A stretch of DNA of 64,000 nt from an uncultured Verrucomicrobiales bacterium. GTDB taxonomy: Bacteria > Verrucomicrobiota > Verrucomicrobiia > Verrucomicrobiales > Akkermansiaceae. The notes beneath the pieces were generated by a model that saw only the letters and a list, made by a program, of their open reading frames with translations, made no database searches and had not been told where the DNA came from. Positions 1 through 10,300 of the stretch are shown here, piece by piece (the first letter of the stretch is position 1; each line of letters starts with the position of its first letter). Where the stretch lies: NCBI GenBank assembly GCA_937928735.1, contig CALFVF010000013.1:1-64000 (forward strand). Reading direction: 5' to 3'. The translations under genes and the position numbers were made by a program.

Positions 1-137
1 CAGTCTGATTAGGATGATTTCTGATCATGTAGGTGCAAGGCTATTGAGAGGGTTTCTACCAAACCCGTGCACCTTATGCATCCATAATCTCACAAAAGGC
101 TAGATTTCAGGCAGGATGAGCTGTTTTTCAGGAAGCC

Positions 138-404
138 CTAAGTAATATCGCTATCCATAAAGATACATTCCTTACCAACAAAGAATTCTTCTTCTCTACT
201 GTCAGCAATCAATTTTATTTTATTTAACACTACACTACTAACATCTTTATTTTTTGTCCTCAAGAAAAGATTTAGCTTCGGTTCTTTATCATAAGTCACA
301 TACAGTATTAGTGGAATCACAAAATTACGTGTTTCATTCATAGTTGTCAAAGAAACATCAAAACCATAAGAATTGCAGTTGCTATTTTTATTCACAGCCA
401 TCCC
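138..404 (-). pseudogene. C-terminal fragment of a protein, likely the 3' part of the gene whose 5' part lies at ~970-1821, separated by an IS fragment
   Basis: The first ~14 residues of ORF 138..446 (MGSAASSLFISPDC) come from the IS-side sequence. The rest (GMAVNKNSNCNSYGFDV...) reads like a host protein tail on the same strand as 829..1821. Confidence 0.4.
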
Positions 405-970
405 ACAGTCGGGTGAGATAAAGAGGGAGCTGGCGGCCGATCCCACTTAGGATCGGCCTGATGATTAAAAGTAAACCAGCCAAAGCCAGAGTTCCTGTTC
501 TCGCTCAGATCAGCAAGCTCATTCCAATCCACCTCGTCCCGAAGCTTGCTCGCAAGCACGGGATCGATAAACAGGCGCGCACTTTTAGCCCGTGGAGTCA
601 TGTCGTTACACTACTTCACGCGCAGCTCACTCACGCTTTCGGCCTCAATGATGTGTGCGATGCTTTGCGTAATCACCGCCGCTGGCTCGGCTCCATCCGT
701 GGCGCAACCCCTCCTGCACGCAACACTCTTTCGCACGCTAATAAAACGCGTAGCAGCGATTTCATGGAGGAGCTTTTTTGGAAGACTCTTTCCCACCTCG
801 AAGGTCAACTCCCAGGATTTGGCCTGAGTTATAAGGGCATCCCTCGTCGCTTCAAGGCCGCTATCCATGCCGTAGACTCGTCTACGATTTCGCTCATAGC
901 CAACTGCATGGACTGGGCGAAACATCGCCGACGTAAAGCTGCGGCCAAGCTCCACCTCCGCCTTGACCAA
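405..970 (+). mobile_element. Truncated IS4-type insertion sequence fragment (DUF4372-like transposase N-terminus)
   Basis: The translation from 461 (IPIHLVPKLARKHGIDKQARTFSPWSHVVTLLHAQLTHAFGLNDVCDALR...HAVDSSTISL...KLHLRLD) matches the N-terminal half of IS4-family transposases. Homology ends at about 970; the ORF tail to 1039 is non-transposase sequence. Boundaries are approximate. Confidence 0.7.
435..458 (+). repeat. Perfect 9-bp stem / 6-nt loop hairpin directly upstream of the transposase start codon
   Basis: GGCCGATCC-cactta-GGATCGGCC; the ATG follows at 461. Confidence 0.85.
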
Positions 971-1039
971 GCATCAAATCTAGCAATTTTCCCATTACCA
1001 CTAATAGAACTAACATCTATTAAGTTTAGCACCACATAA
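461..1039 (+). pseudogene. Truncated IS4 family transposase (N-terminal half only)
   Basis: DUF4372-like N-terminus and first catalytic-region motif (AVDSSTISL) are present; the C-terminal half is absent. Confidence 0.7.
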
Positions 1040-1821
1040 TTCGCCGCACTAATTCTCTCAGGCGATAGCACAGAAGTAAAAGCCCAACCATCCTCATCAT
1101 CGGGAACTCCATCATTGTCTCTATCTGGCCTTGGGGCGGGATTTCCACCTCCTCCCGTACTACCTCCTCCCGTACTACCTCCCCCAGAGTCTCCTCCCGG
1201 TGGCTGGGTGGGCACTCCAAAGCTACTGAAATCGGGAACTCCATTTCCATCCAGATCGGCATCAAACTGGAAGGCGAAGGTGGACTTGAGCTGCCCAATA
1301 TTCACGGGGCCGAAGTTCTGCTCTACAGGGGTGTCTGGATTCCATGGATAGGATTGTCCAGCCTCCCAGGGGATGCCATTGATCTGAGCTTGGTAGTCTA
1401 GGAATCCGGGCAATCGCTGGTTTAGGCTGTCATAAAACGGCAGCGCCATGGCCTTGAGCTGGCCGAGATTAAGCACCGCTTTCTGCTGCTCATACCAGAG
1501 AGCATCTGGATTCTCTGGTATATCAGGTATGATATCACTGAGCTGAAAACCAACCCCTCCGAAGGGTGCTAGGCGTGCGCTTAGCTCCGCATAGGCCTGT
1601 GTGGCCATCCACTTCGCCTGTCCGACATTGACCGCTGCGTAATTTTCCTCCTGAGCATTCTCGTCTATCACTCCTCGTGTGTTCCACCACGCTGGGGGAG
1701 ATGCGTAGAGTAGCGTGGAGCTCAGCAGTATGGAGCAAAATGCTGCCGCGGAGGCGATCTGCCACCGTGCTTTGGGTAAGTTCTGAGATGTGTTCTGCGG
1801 CGAGGTGCTAGAATACGACAT
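970..1821 (-). pseudogene. Secreted hypothetical protein with TSP3-like (DxDxDG) calcium-binding segments and a Gly/Ser/Thr linker; 3' end interrupted by the IS fragment
   Basis: N-terminal hydrophobic segment, DADLDGNGVPD and DRDNDGVPDDEDG motifs. ORF 829..1821 runs antisense into the transposase after ~970, so its last ~47 residues are spurious. Confidence 0.6.
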
Positions 1822-2213
1822 GAGACAGAGATGAAACTAGTGAAACAGAGAAATACATAGAAAGTCAGCAAATAGATCTATCTAATATGTATCCTGAGAC
1901 TCTGTGTTTCCACAAATTATAACCTATTGATACACATAATGAAGGCCACCTAACATACAAACAGATCAGATCTTACAACGTCAACTCTAAATGATCGTTT
2001 TATGTTATTCCTCATCTAGAGATAAGACAATTTCTGTGATCTTTTGTCCGTTTTCACCATTTTTAGAATTTGATCTTTTTGGTCACAAATGAAATCTGTT
2101 CTATGAAATCTCTTTTTTCTATTCATTTTTCTCAAGAATCCGATTCATACTCTTAGTGAGGTTCTGGTTATTTTTGCGTGATTTCTCTCATTTCCCGTGC
2201 TAGTTAGCGGTCT

Positions 2214-2675
2214 ATGAAAACCATATTCAAACATTCTCTTCTCGCGGCTGCGGCTCTTACTTTCGCTTTCTCATCTCAGCAGGTGGGTGCTCACTGTCAG
2301 ATTCCTTGTGGTATCTACTCAGATGACACGGTCTTTAAGGACTTACAGACGCACCAAGCGACAATTCTTAAGTCGATGCAGGAGATCGAAAAGCTCTCTG
2401 CTGATCCTAGTAAAAATGCGAACCAGCTCGCTCGCTGGGTGCACAATAAAGAAGAGCATGCTCAAGCGATCCAAGATGTGGTCGCGAAGTATTTCTTAGC
2501 ACAGCGTGTGAAGACATCTGAAGCGGAGAGTGACCAAGCTGCCTATGTTAAGAAGCTGACTCTCCTGCATAAAATTACTGTGCTCAGTATGAAGTGTAAG
2601 CAAACAACTGATCTTGAGAACGCAAAGCAGCTCCTCACTAATATCAAGGACTTCGAGACAGCTTACAAGAAGTAG
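2214..2675 (+). CDS. sodN: Nickel superoxide dismutase with N-terminal signal peptide
   Basis: Ni-hook HCQIPCGIY follows a hydrophobic leader ending ...SSQQVGA; the downstream helical region is typical of Sod_Ni. Confidence 0.93.
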   Translation: MKTIFKHSLLAAAALTFAFSSQQVGAHCQIPCGIYSDDTVFKDLQTHQATILKSMQEIEKLSADPSKNANQLARWVHNKEEHAQAIQDVVAKYFLAQRVKTSEAESDQAAYVKKLTLLHKITVLSMKCKQTTDLENAKQLLTNIKDFETAYKK

Positions 2676-2741
2676 GTGCCTCTGAGGCTCTCTGCTTCCC
2701 CTCCTTTCTCTATTTCTCATTGGTATAACCATCTTTCTCTC

Positions 2742-2778
2742 AAGCCTCTGGTGATTTCTATCAGGGGCTTGTTCTTTT
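2742..2778 (+). terminator. Rho-independent terminator-like hairpin downstream of sodN
   Basis: AAGCCTCTG-gtgatttctat-CAGGGGCTT followed by a T-rich tract. Confidence 0.6.
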
Positions 2779-2820
2779 CCGCTTGAATGAGTGCTCTAGC
2801 TTTCGCCATGATAGAGCCTT

Positions 2821-3114
2821 ATGGAAACGCGCATACACCTTCCCGAGGAGGAACCTCCCACGGCCATTAGTGAGGTCATTCTCGCTCTTCGTCAGCAGAA
2901 AACTCAGCCGAAGCATGAGAAGAAACACTGGGGAGACTGGATTCACTTCGCAGGTCAGCAGACTGTTGTCAGCATTGAGTCGATGCGCAATCTAGCACGC
3001 TCAGCCACTATCGAGGGGCTGGATGATGAAGAAGAGCTGCGAGATGCCATTCTAACTGCCTTTAGAAAGCTAGGCTGGTGGGGTGAAGATGAAGACGGCC
3101 CCTACCCTCTCTAA
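2821..3114 (+). CDS. Small hypothetical protein
   Basis: 97-aa ORF, no recognised domain. Confidence 0.55.
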   Translation: METRIHLPEEEPPTAISEVILALRQQKTQPKHEKKHWGDWIHFAGQQTVVSIESMRNLARSATIEGLDDEEELRDAILTAFRKLGWWGEDEDGPYPL

Positions 3115-3155
3115 ACGAACTCACAGATAAACTGCCTCAGCACAGCTATACTGTA

Positions 3156-4733
3156 TCAGCTTAAACATGCAGCTTCCGCGCAAGCTATACCATCGAGGGC
3201 GGCTGATACAATACCGCCTGCATAGCCAGCTCCCTCGCCGCAGGGGATCAGTCCCTTTCGCTCTGGGTGGTGGAGTGTCTTCTCATCACGGGGTATGCGC
3301 ACGGGGCTACTAGTTCGAGTCTCAAAGCCAATGAGGTTCGCCTCTTCTCCGAGGTAGCCCGGCATACTTTTGCCAAATTTTCGCAGTCCTTGGTTCATGC
3401 GGTAGCTGACAGAGTGTGGTAGCAGCTGATCAAGTCGGCTAGGTGTGAGGCCTGGGAAGTAACTTGTCTCTGCGAGTTCACTAGAGTCTCTGGCTGCAAT
3501 AAAGTCTTTGACCTTCTGAGCGGGGGCTTTCTGCTTACCGCCACCTGCTATGGAGGCGCTGATTTCTAAGTCTTTCTGGTAGGCTATGCCTGCGAGGACG
3601 CCGTGTTGCTTCTGATATTTCTGGGTGTCTTCTGGCTCTACAGTGACAACCATCCCACTATTGGCGAAGGGAGAGTCTCTACGCGCCAGTGACATACCAT
3701 TGACCACCACTTCATCATTCTCAGTCGCTGCGGGCACGATAAAACCACCCGGGCACATGCAGAATGAGTGCACACCACGGTCATCAATCTTACATGCCAG
3801 GCGATAGCGTGCGGCGGGAAGCATGGTGTGGCGCTTCTCTCCGCGCGGGTAAGAGTACTGGATGCTATCGATCAGAGGCTGGGGATGCTCAATACGCACG
3901 CCCACAGCAAAGGGCTTTTGCTCTAGGCGAATCGACGCCTCATCTAACAAACGGTAGATATCTCGCGCACTGTGACCTGTGGCGAGGATGACCGCGTCTC
4001 CAAGATATTCTTCCCCTGTCGCTGTGGCTACTCCTCGGAGTTTATCCTTCGAGGCAGTATGTAGAAACTCTATGACCTTCGCCCCGAAGTGCACCTCTCC
4101 GCCTGATTTGAGAATGGACTCTCGCAGTGCTTTGACAACGTTAGGAAGTAAATTACTACCGATATGTGGGTGGGCGTCTGTGAGAATCTGCATGGGGGCT
4201 CCGTGTGCGACGAGTGTCTCGTAGACATCTCTCACGGGCCCACGCTTGGTAGCACGTGTGTAGAGCTTACCATCAGAGAATGTCCCAGCCCCGCCTTCTC
4301 CAAAGCAATAGTTCGAGTCCTCGATCACCTCTCCACGGCGCATGATGGGAGCGAGATCAAATCGGCGCGCAGAGGCGTCTTTCCCGCGTTCTAACACGAC
4401 TGGTTTCCAGCCTTTCTCAATACAGCGCAGTGCTGCGAAGAGACCAGCAGGCCCAGCTCCTACGATCACGACAGTTCTAGCAGAATCTGAAAGTTTCTTA
4501 TACTCGATAGAGGGCTTCTCTATCTCTGGCAGTGGCTGACCAAGGCCTACCTCTAGACGCAAGTGCACCTTAATCTGAGCTTTACGCGCATCAATGGAAT
4601 GCTTGATAAGGCGAATTTCTGAAATCAGAGCGGGTGCTATCTTGAGCTTTCGAGCAACGGCCTTGCGGCGGGCGTCTTCTCTCTCGGAATTCTCAAGGGC
4701 GAGAACAATATCGACTGTGTGAATCCCTTCCAT
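3156..4733 (-). CDS. NAD(P)/FAD-dependent oxidoreductase (COG2509-like FAD-dependent dehydrogenase)
   Basis: Internal Rossmann motif VVIVGAGPAGLFAALRCIEKG; FCMCPGGFIVPA; C-terminal GEGAGYAGGIVSAALDG. Confidence 0.88.
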   Translation of the reverse strand: MEGIHTVDIVLALENSEREDARRKAVARKLKIAPALISEIRLIKHSIDARKAQIKVHLRLEVGLGQPLPEIEKPSIEYKKLSDSARTVVIVGAGPAGLFAALRCIEKGWKPVVLERGKDASARRFDLAPIMRRGEVIEDSNYCFGEGGAGTFSDGKLYTRATKRGPVRDVYETLVAHGAPMQILTDAHPHIGSNLLPNVVKALRESILKSGGEVHFGAKVIEFLHTASKDKLRGVATATGEEYLGDAVILATGHSARDIYRLLDEASIRLEQKPFAVGVRIEHPQPLIDSIQYSYPRGEKRHTMLPAARYRLACKIDDRGVHSFCMCPGGFIVPAATENDEVVVNGMSLARRDSPFANSGMVVTVEPEDTQKYQKQHGVLAGIAYQKDLEISASIAGGGKQKAPAQKVKDFIAARDSSELAETSYFPGLTPSRLDQLLPHSVSYRMNQGLRKFGKSMPGYLGEEANLIGFETRTSSPVRIPRDEKTLHHPERKGLIPCGEGAGYAGGIVSAALDGIACAEAACLS

Positions 4734-6124
4734 TACTTAGAGGCTAATTGATCTAACAAACGCTGGTGGATATTTTCAAAACCACCATTACTAAGTACTG
4801 CCACGACATCCCCTGACTCAGCGTGATCTGATACATACTGAACAATTTCTTCTACAGTCTGGAAGTACCAAGCTTCTGTACCCTGAGCCTTCACATCATC
4901 AATCAGCTTCGCAGGGTCAAGACGTTCTGATTCCTCGACTTTCTGTGGGTCAGGTACTGCGGGAATGATCGCTCTATCTGCCTTCGCGAGGGCGCAGGCT
5001 AGCTGGTCTTGGAAGATATTGCGCCGTGTGGTATTGGAGCGAGGCTCAAAGATAACCCAGAGTTTCTTAGGCTGGTACTGCTGGCGTAGGGCCGCGATCG
5101 CGAGCTCGATCGCTGTAGGGTGATGGGCAAAGTCATCGACCACTTTCACACCTCTCTGCTCGCCGCGTAGTTCTTGGCGGCGCGCTATCCCTTCAAAGCC
5201 TGTTAGACCTGTCTGTACATCCTCCGTGCATAAGCCAACAAAGCGTGCAGAACATATCGCCATCGCTGCATTTCGCACGTTAAATTCCCCAGACATCGGG
5301 ACTGTGTAGCGCACACCATCGAGGGTGAAACTGCTCCCTGTGGGCTCATAAGCTACATCTTCGATCACAATGTCACAGTGCGCTCCCATACCCACAGTCT
5401 TCACCGGTGCTGGGGCTTTCGCAGCAACTTCAAGGCAGTTCGTATCATCCCCATTGACAAAGGCCACGCCATTTCGTGGTACGATTTGCAGCAAGCGCTG
5501 GAAGGTGAGTTTAATCTCATCCAGCGAGTCATAGATATCAGCATGATCAAACTCGATGTTATTCACCACCACGACCTCGGGCAGGTAGTGGAGAAACTTA
5601 GAGCGTTTATCAAAAAATGCCGTGTCATACTCATCCCCTTCTAACACCACAAACTCTGAGTCTGTGAAACGCGCACCTTGACCCATATTGCGAGGAATCC
5701 CCCCTATCATATGGCTTGGTTCTTTCCCCGAAGATTCGAGTATCCATGTTAGAAGTGACGTGGTCGTCGTCTTTCCATGAGTTCCACTAACAACGAGGTT
5801 ACGCCGCCCGCGCAGGAAATGCTCTTTCAGCACCTCTGGCAGTGATTGATAGAGTAGCTTACGATCCAGTGTGGCCTCTGCTTCTTCATTGCCACGGCTA
5901 ATGGCATTGCCAATAACAATCACATCCGCGGCCTCAGGGATATTCTCAGCAGCGTAACCAGAGCTTAGGGTAATGCCTGATTCTTCCAGAAAGGTCGACA
6001 TGGGTGGGTAGACATTCGCGTCTGAACCAGTAACTGCGAAGCCCTTCGCCTTCATCGCAGCAGCTACAGAACCCATGGCTGTGCCACAGGCTCCGACAAA
6101 ATGGAAATGATGTTTCTTTGACAT
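4733..6124 (-). CDS. mpl: UDP-N-acetylmuramate:L-alanyl-gamma-D-glutamyl-meso-diaminopimelate ligase
   Basis: Mur ligase fold: HFVGACGTAMGSVA, VVSGTHGKTTTTSLLTWIL, VVDDFAHHPTAI; starts HFHFVG as in Mpl. Confidence 0.9.
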   Translation of the reverse strand: MSKKHHFHFVGACGTAMGSVAAAMKAKGFAVTGSDANVYPPMSTFLEESGITLSSGYAAENIPEAADVIVIGNAISRGNEEAEATLDRKLLYQSLPEVLKEHFLRGRRNLVVSGTHGKTTTTSLLTWILESSGKEPSHMIGGIPRNMGQGARFTDSEFVVLEGDEYDTAFFDKRSKFLHYLPEVVVVNNIEFDHADIYDSLDEIKLTFQRLLQIVPRNGVAFVNGDDTNCLEVAAKAPAPVKTVGMGAHCDIVIEDVAYEPTGSSFTLDGVRYTVPMSGEFNVRNAAMAICSARFVGLCTEDVQTGLTGFEGIARRQELRGEQRGVKVVDDFAHHPTAIELAIAALRQQYQPKKLWVIFEPRSNTTRRNIFQDQLACALAKADRAIIPAVPDPQKVEESERLDPAKLIDDVKAQGTEAWYFQTVEEIVQYVSDHAESGDVVAVLSNGGFENIHQRLLDQLASK

Positions 6125-6167
6125 GAAATGGATTCTCTCTTCCTCTAGGTTAGTGCTTCTGTGTGTA

Positions 6168-7049
6168 TTAGAACTTAGGGGCGGCGACTTTCCCGCTTGC
6201 CACTTCGTCTCTCCGACTCAGTAAAATGCGATCAGCAATATCTGTGACGATTCTCTCTAAAATTAAGCGGAGGTGACTCCCCGCTCGGTAATCCGCAGGT
6301 GCGATGTGCTTGACACGATTCGCCTGCGCGCTGAGCTGGTAGCATTTATCAAAGCTCTTGCGACTCTGATCCTCTGGATTATAGACAGCGATAGCGTGGC
6401 CACCACTCTTCTGCATCACAGTGAAACACGGCACATCTGTAGGGCCATCTCCGACATACACCATATTTGAGAAAGGAATCGGCCGCACCTCCTCAGGCAT
6501 GTGGTCATTCACATCCTCTTCATAGCCTAAGAGACCTTTGTTAATACGAAATAAATACTGAGTCTTCGCGGTGTGGGAGATCGAGCGCTTCGGGAAGCTA
6601 ATCACTCCATTCGCATTCTCACCAAATTCACAGCCATACACGCGTGTGAAGTACTTCGCCAGTGGACTCCCATCCACCAGAGCCTTGAGACCAGAGGAGA
6701 CGATGTAGTGCTCTATCTTCACGCCTGCTGCGAGGTGCGCGGCATTCAGACAAGCGCTCTCTAGTTCCTCAAACATCTCTGGCAAACCTGGAAAGAAGCT
6801 CAAATTCGCCCCTAATTCCTCTAGTTTCTGATTCGACACGCCATCCATCTCGAGGTAGTCTAACAAACACTTGAGATACGCGAGCTCACCCTCCCAGTTC
6901 TGCTCTTCCACCAGAGCATTGCATTTTTTCCAGAATGAAGCGGGATCAATGCCGAACTCCGGAAAGAGCACTTCATCCTGCATGTATCTGGGACTCAGTG
7001 TCTGATCATAATCATACACAAGTGCGATGGTGCTCTGTGGAATAGCCAT
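6168..7049 (-). CDS. HAD family hydrolase
   Basis: [15 protein letters not shown] motif [14 protein letters not shown] motif IV. Confidence 0.8.
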   Translation of the reverse strand: MAIPQSTIALVYDYDQTLSPRYMQDEVLFPEFGIDPASFWKKCNALVEEQNWEGELAYLKCLLDYLEMDGVSNQKLEELGANLSFFPGLPEMFEELESACLNAAHLAAGVKIEHYIVSSGLKALVDGSPLAKYFTRVYGCEFGENANGVISFPKRSISHTAKTQYLFRINKGLLGYEEDVNDHMPEEVRPIPFSNMVYVGDGPTDVPCFTVMQKSGGHAIAVYNPEDQSRKSFDKCYQLSAQANRVKHIAPADYRAGSHLRLILERIVTDIADRILLSRRDEVASGKVAAPKF

Positions 7050-7094
7050 AGTTCTTCAGGAAACCGAAACATCCTCCGCCACAAGAAGCAAGAA

Positions 7095-8528
7095 CTAAGA
7101 AAGGTCTTCACTCTCAGTCACATCCTCAACAAGTAGACGCATCCCTTCTTCCACCACGCGAACTCTCGCCCCACTGGGGATAAAGCCGTGGCGTGACATC
7201 GCATCCCGATCTCGCTCTTGGTTCTCTACTCGAATCGTGCCTGAGGGCCGTAGGTCTGTGAGTGCCACTCCTGTCTGACCAACTAAACTCTCTGGACTCT
7301 CCGCAGAGACTCTACCTGAGGGGAGCGCCCCTGCCATGACAAGTCGGCGAAAGAGCGGGAGGTCTGGCAAATACTTCGCACCCAGCATCATGATGACTAG
7401 CCCTCCTAACATGCCAGCCACGAGTTTCACCCCAGGTAGGATGAGCACCTCAGTCAGAGAGACCGACTCCGTATCGCGCGCACGATCAAAGTCCACGCCA
7501 TCCGCCATCGAAAACCAGAGAGAGCCTAGCATGAGTACCGCTCCTAGGATGCCAGCAATACCTCCCGGTAGCAGGAAAATTTCTAATAAAACTAGCAGCA
7601 CTCCGAGTAAGAAAACAGCCAGTAGTTCATAGCCTGCTAGATTCCCCGCCACATTATTGCCAAAGAAAAAGAGGCCAAAAGCACAGAGAGATACGAGCCC
7701 AAAAAACCCGAAACCAGGTGCCTTCATCTCTAGATATGCGCCACCAATTCCCACCATAATGAGTATGGGGGAAAGTGCTGCTAGTACATAGGCTATTCGC
7801 TCAAAGCCTGTTTTATCCACTCTCAAGAGCTCCTTCTCACTGAGCCCTTCTGCCTTGAGAACCTCTTCTAGTGAGTTCGCGATACCATCTGCCAAAAGAG
7901 GCTTCTCATCGATAATTTGAGCCGCCTCAGAAGCCGTTAAGTTTAATAAGCCTCCCTTTTTGACAACAACACCTCCAATCGTGCGCTCATTGTCCTCATC
8001 CACTATCATCATGGCCTGGATCACATCATAGCGACGACCCTTCTTCTCGGCGACCGCACGCATAGAGGCCTCAAAGGCGCTCTCGAGCTTCGCCCGCATG
8101 GTCTTCTCTATCGCTTGTCCCGTGCCATTAACAATGGCTGCTGAACCGATTGTTGTCCCCTCTGCCATATAGATCCGATCCGCTGAGTAGGTGATCATCG
8201 CACCTGCACTGAGAGCCTCACGCTTCACCCAGGCAATGAGTGGGACGTCCATAGAGGCTAGCTCATCCATGATGAGGGAGCGCGTGTCAAAAGCGAGTCC
8301 ACCTGGTGTGTCGATTTCTAACACGACTGCGGCAGCCTTTTCTTTATTGGCTTTCTCAAGGGTCTTTTGCCAGAAGGTGAAGGCTTGGGAGTTCACGAGG
8401 TCTTTCTGACCAACACTAAGAACAACGACTTTGTCAGCGAAGTTCTCTTCCGGAGTCTTCTCTGCAATGTTAGCTACAACTTGGAGTTGTAGAAGAATCA
8501 GGATGAATAGATAAGAGACGTATTTCAT
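7095..8528 (-). CDS. NfeD family protein, membrane-bound ClpP-class serine protease type
   Basis: ClpP-like domain (VVLEIDTPGG..., GTTIGSAAIVNG), multiple TM helices, C-terminal OB-fold NfeD domain; next to a flotillin-like gene. Confidence 0.88.
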   Translation of the reverse strand: MKYVSYLFILILLQLQVVANIAEKTPEENFADKVVVLSVGQKDLVNSQAFTFWQKTLEKANKEKAAAVVLEIDTPGGLAFDTRSLIMDELASMDVPLIAWVKREALSAGAMITYSADRIYMAEGTTIGSAAIVNGTGQAIEKTMRAKLESAFEASMRAVAEKKGRRYDVIQAMMIVDEDNERTIGGVVVKKGGLLNLTASEAAQIIDEKPLLADGIANSLEEVLKAEGLSEKELLRVDKTGFERIAYVLAALSPILIMVGIGGAYLEMKAPGFGFFGLVSLCAFGLFFFGNNVAGNLAGYELLAVFLLGVLLVLLEIFLLPGGIAGILGAVLMLGSLWFSMADGVDFDRARDTESVSLTEVLILPGVKLVAGMLGGLVIMMLGAKYLPDLPLFRRLVMAGALPSGRVSAESPESLVGQTGVALTDLRPSGTIRVENQERDRDAMSRHGFIPSGARVRVVEEGMRLLVEDVTESEDLS

Positions 8529-8544
8529 GCGTTTCTAGAATAGA

Positions 8545-9174
8545 CTATGAAGATTCATGACCTCGCAGAGCGAGGGGTGGGCCGAGCACTTCTGCGATCA
8601 CAATGGCATCCCTAGTTGCTGAGGGCGTTGAGAGGAAACGATTGAGGCGAGTTCTGTGCTGGGTGCGCCTGTGAGTGCCTCTGGAGAGGTTTGAGCGATA
8701 GGAGCTCTTAGCCTCTGCCAGATCATGGGATGACACTGCTGCTGGCGAAGTTTTTTTCTTCGTTGCTGTCACTACCTTTGTTTCCCCCCACTCTACAGGC
8801 TGCTGGGTAAACTCATGCAGTGGATGCACTGGCATTCCTTCTATCGGTGCAGTCGTTGAATGTGTCTGCACCGAGTGCGCGGGCACAGGCTCCTCTCTCA
8901 CAGGAGGTGCTGGTGCCTCTTCACGCCGCTCCTGCTCATAAGCTTGCTGCTGGCGACGCAGGATGATTTCTCGCTCTTGCGCCGTGGGTTCGTACACAGC
9001 AGGCAGAATATTGTCTACTTCACCTGCGTCTTCTCTGATCAGCTCATCGTAGGTTTCTTGAGCGCGGCGCTCGTCCCTCTTTTTCTTGTACGCAGCAATG
9101 GCTTGAGACGCGAGAATCAAGATCGCTATAATAGCCTCTGTGGGGATCGGGAGGTCAGCGAGGACAAGGATCAC
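8545..9174 (-). CDS. Hypothetical single-TM protein in the NfeD-FloA operon
   Basis: N-terminal TM, long low-complexity linker, C-terminal [20 protein letters not shown]. Start overlaps the floA stop by 4 nt. Confidence 0.75.
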   Translation of the reverse strand: MILVLADLPIPTEAIIAILILASQAIAAYKKKRDERRAQETYDELIREDAGEVDNILPAVYEPTAQEREIILRRQQQAYEQERREEAPAPPVREEPVPAHSVQTHSTTAPIEGMPVHPLHEFTQQPVEWGETKVVTATKKKTSPAAVSSHDLAEAKSSYRSNLSRGTHRRTQHRTRLNRFLSTPSATRDAIVIAEVLGPPLALRGHESS

Positions 9175-10253
9175 TTCTCTCCCTCCTCTGACTCTTCTCC
9201 ATCACTGGCGATGGACTGGCGCATATCTGTGTCCGCCATTATGTTCTTGTACTTAGTGTAGTCCATGATGCCGAGATTTCCCGAGCGGAAAGCTTCTGCC
9301 ATGGCAGCGGGGACTTCTGCCTCAGCCTCGACCACCTTCGCACGCATCTCCTGTGTGCGAGCAGACATTTCTTGCTCTTGAGCCACAGCAGCGGCTCTGC
9401 GCATCTCTGCTTTTGCCTGAGCCACTTGCTTATCAGCCTCTGCCTGCTCTGTCTGTAGGCGGGCGCCGACATTATCAGCCACATCCACGTCCGCGATATC
9501 AATGGAGAGAATCTCAAAGGCTGTGGACGCGTCCACGCCTTTTGAAAGGACAAGCTTCGAGATAGAATCTGGGTTCTCAAGGACATGCTTGTAGGTCTCT
9601 GCAGAACCCACTGAAGTCACAATGCCCTCACCGACTCGAGCAATCACTGTCTCCTCTGTCGCACCACCAATGAATGAATCCAAATTTGTCCTTACAGTCA
9701 CACGCGCACGCACATTCACAGCAATTCCATCTCTGGCCACAGCCTTAATCGAGCGAGCACCTGACTCTGGAGAAGGACACTCAATCACCTTGGGATTAAT
9801 GGAAGTTCTTACCGCCTCAAGGACTGTCTTAGTCGTTCCCTTGACAGCAAGGTCAATCGCACAGGCACGATCAAAGGGAAGCTGAATCCCTGCTTTATCC
9901 GCGGCAATTAGCGCAAGAACTGTATTTTCAACATCACCACCAGAGAGGTAATGTGCCTCCAGCTGCTCAGAACTCAGCGGAATCCCTGCCTTCACTGCAG
10001 TGATTCGTGCATCTACGATACGGCCGTAGGGCACACGGCGCAGCATCATGGCGAGTAAATTCGCAATGCTGACAGGAGCGCCAGAGAGCTTAGCCCGTAG
10101 CCAAGTCTGGGCGAACTTCACGACAAGAAAGAGCAGAACGGCGAGAACGATGACAAGAGCAAGCAGACCAGCCAGTCCTAGTCCGAAAGATTGAGCAAGA
10201 TAAACTGAGGTATTCACAACACACACACTACACTCAAATTCTGAGAACACCAC
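9171..10253 (-). CDS. floA: Flotillin-like protein FloA
   Basis: SPFH-type protein: N-terminal [31 protein letters not shown], Ala/Glu/Lys-rich coiled coil. Exact start codon uncertain. Confidence 0.9.
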   Translation of the reverse strand: MVFSEFECSVCVVNTSVYLAQSFGLGLAGLLALVIVLAVLLFLVVKFAQTWLRAKLSGAPVSIANLLAMMLRRVPYGRIVDARITAVKAGIPLSSEQLEAHYLSGGDVENTVLALIAADKAGIQLPFDRACAIDLAVKGTTKTVLEAVRTSINPKVIECPSPESGARSIKAVARDGIAVNVRARVTVRTNLDSFIGGATEETVIARVGEGIVTSVGSAETYKHVLENPDSISKLVLSKGVDASTAFEILSIDIADVDVADNVGARLQTEQAEADKQVAQAKAEMRRAAAVAQEQEMSARTQEMRAKVVEAEAEVPAAMAEAFRSGNLGIMDYTKYKNIMADTDMRQSIASDGEESEEGEK

Positions 10254-10300
10254 TCTCGAAACAGAGAAAGTGAGTCATCTCTGCTGATTGACCCAATGAG

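Noticed and set aside
611-970. 119-aa minus ORF overlapping the transposase
   Set aside because: Antisense to a recognisable transposase reading frame; no protein signature.
1026-1351. Overlapping ORFs and short Pro/Gly-coding repeats (CCTCCCGTACTA units) suggestive of a minisatellite or coding gene
   Set aside because: Explained by the Gly/Ser/Thr linker codons of the minus-strand secreted protein; only a few imperfect units.
1822-2213. Possible Nur-type operator or riboswitch upstream of sodN
   Set aside because: AT-rich region with short dyads only; nothing matches a motif I can state with confidence.
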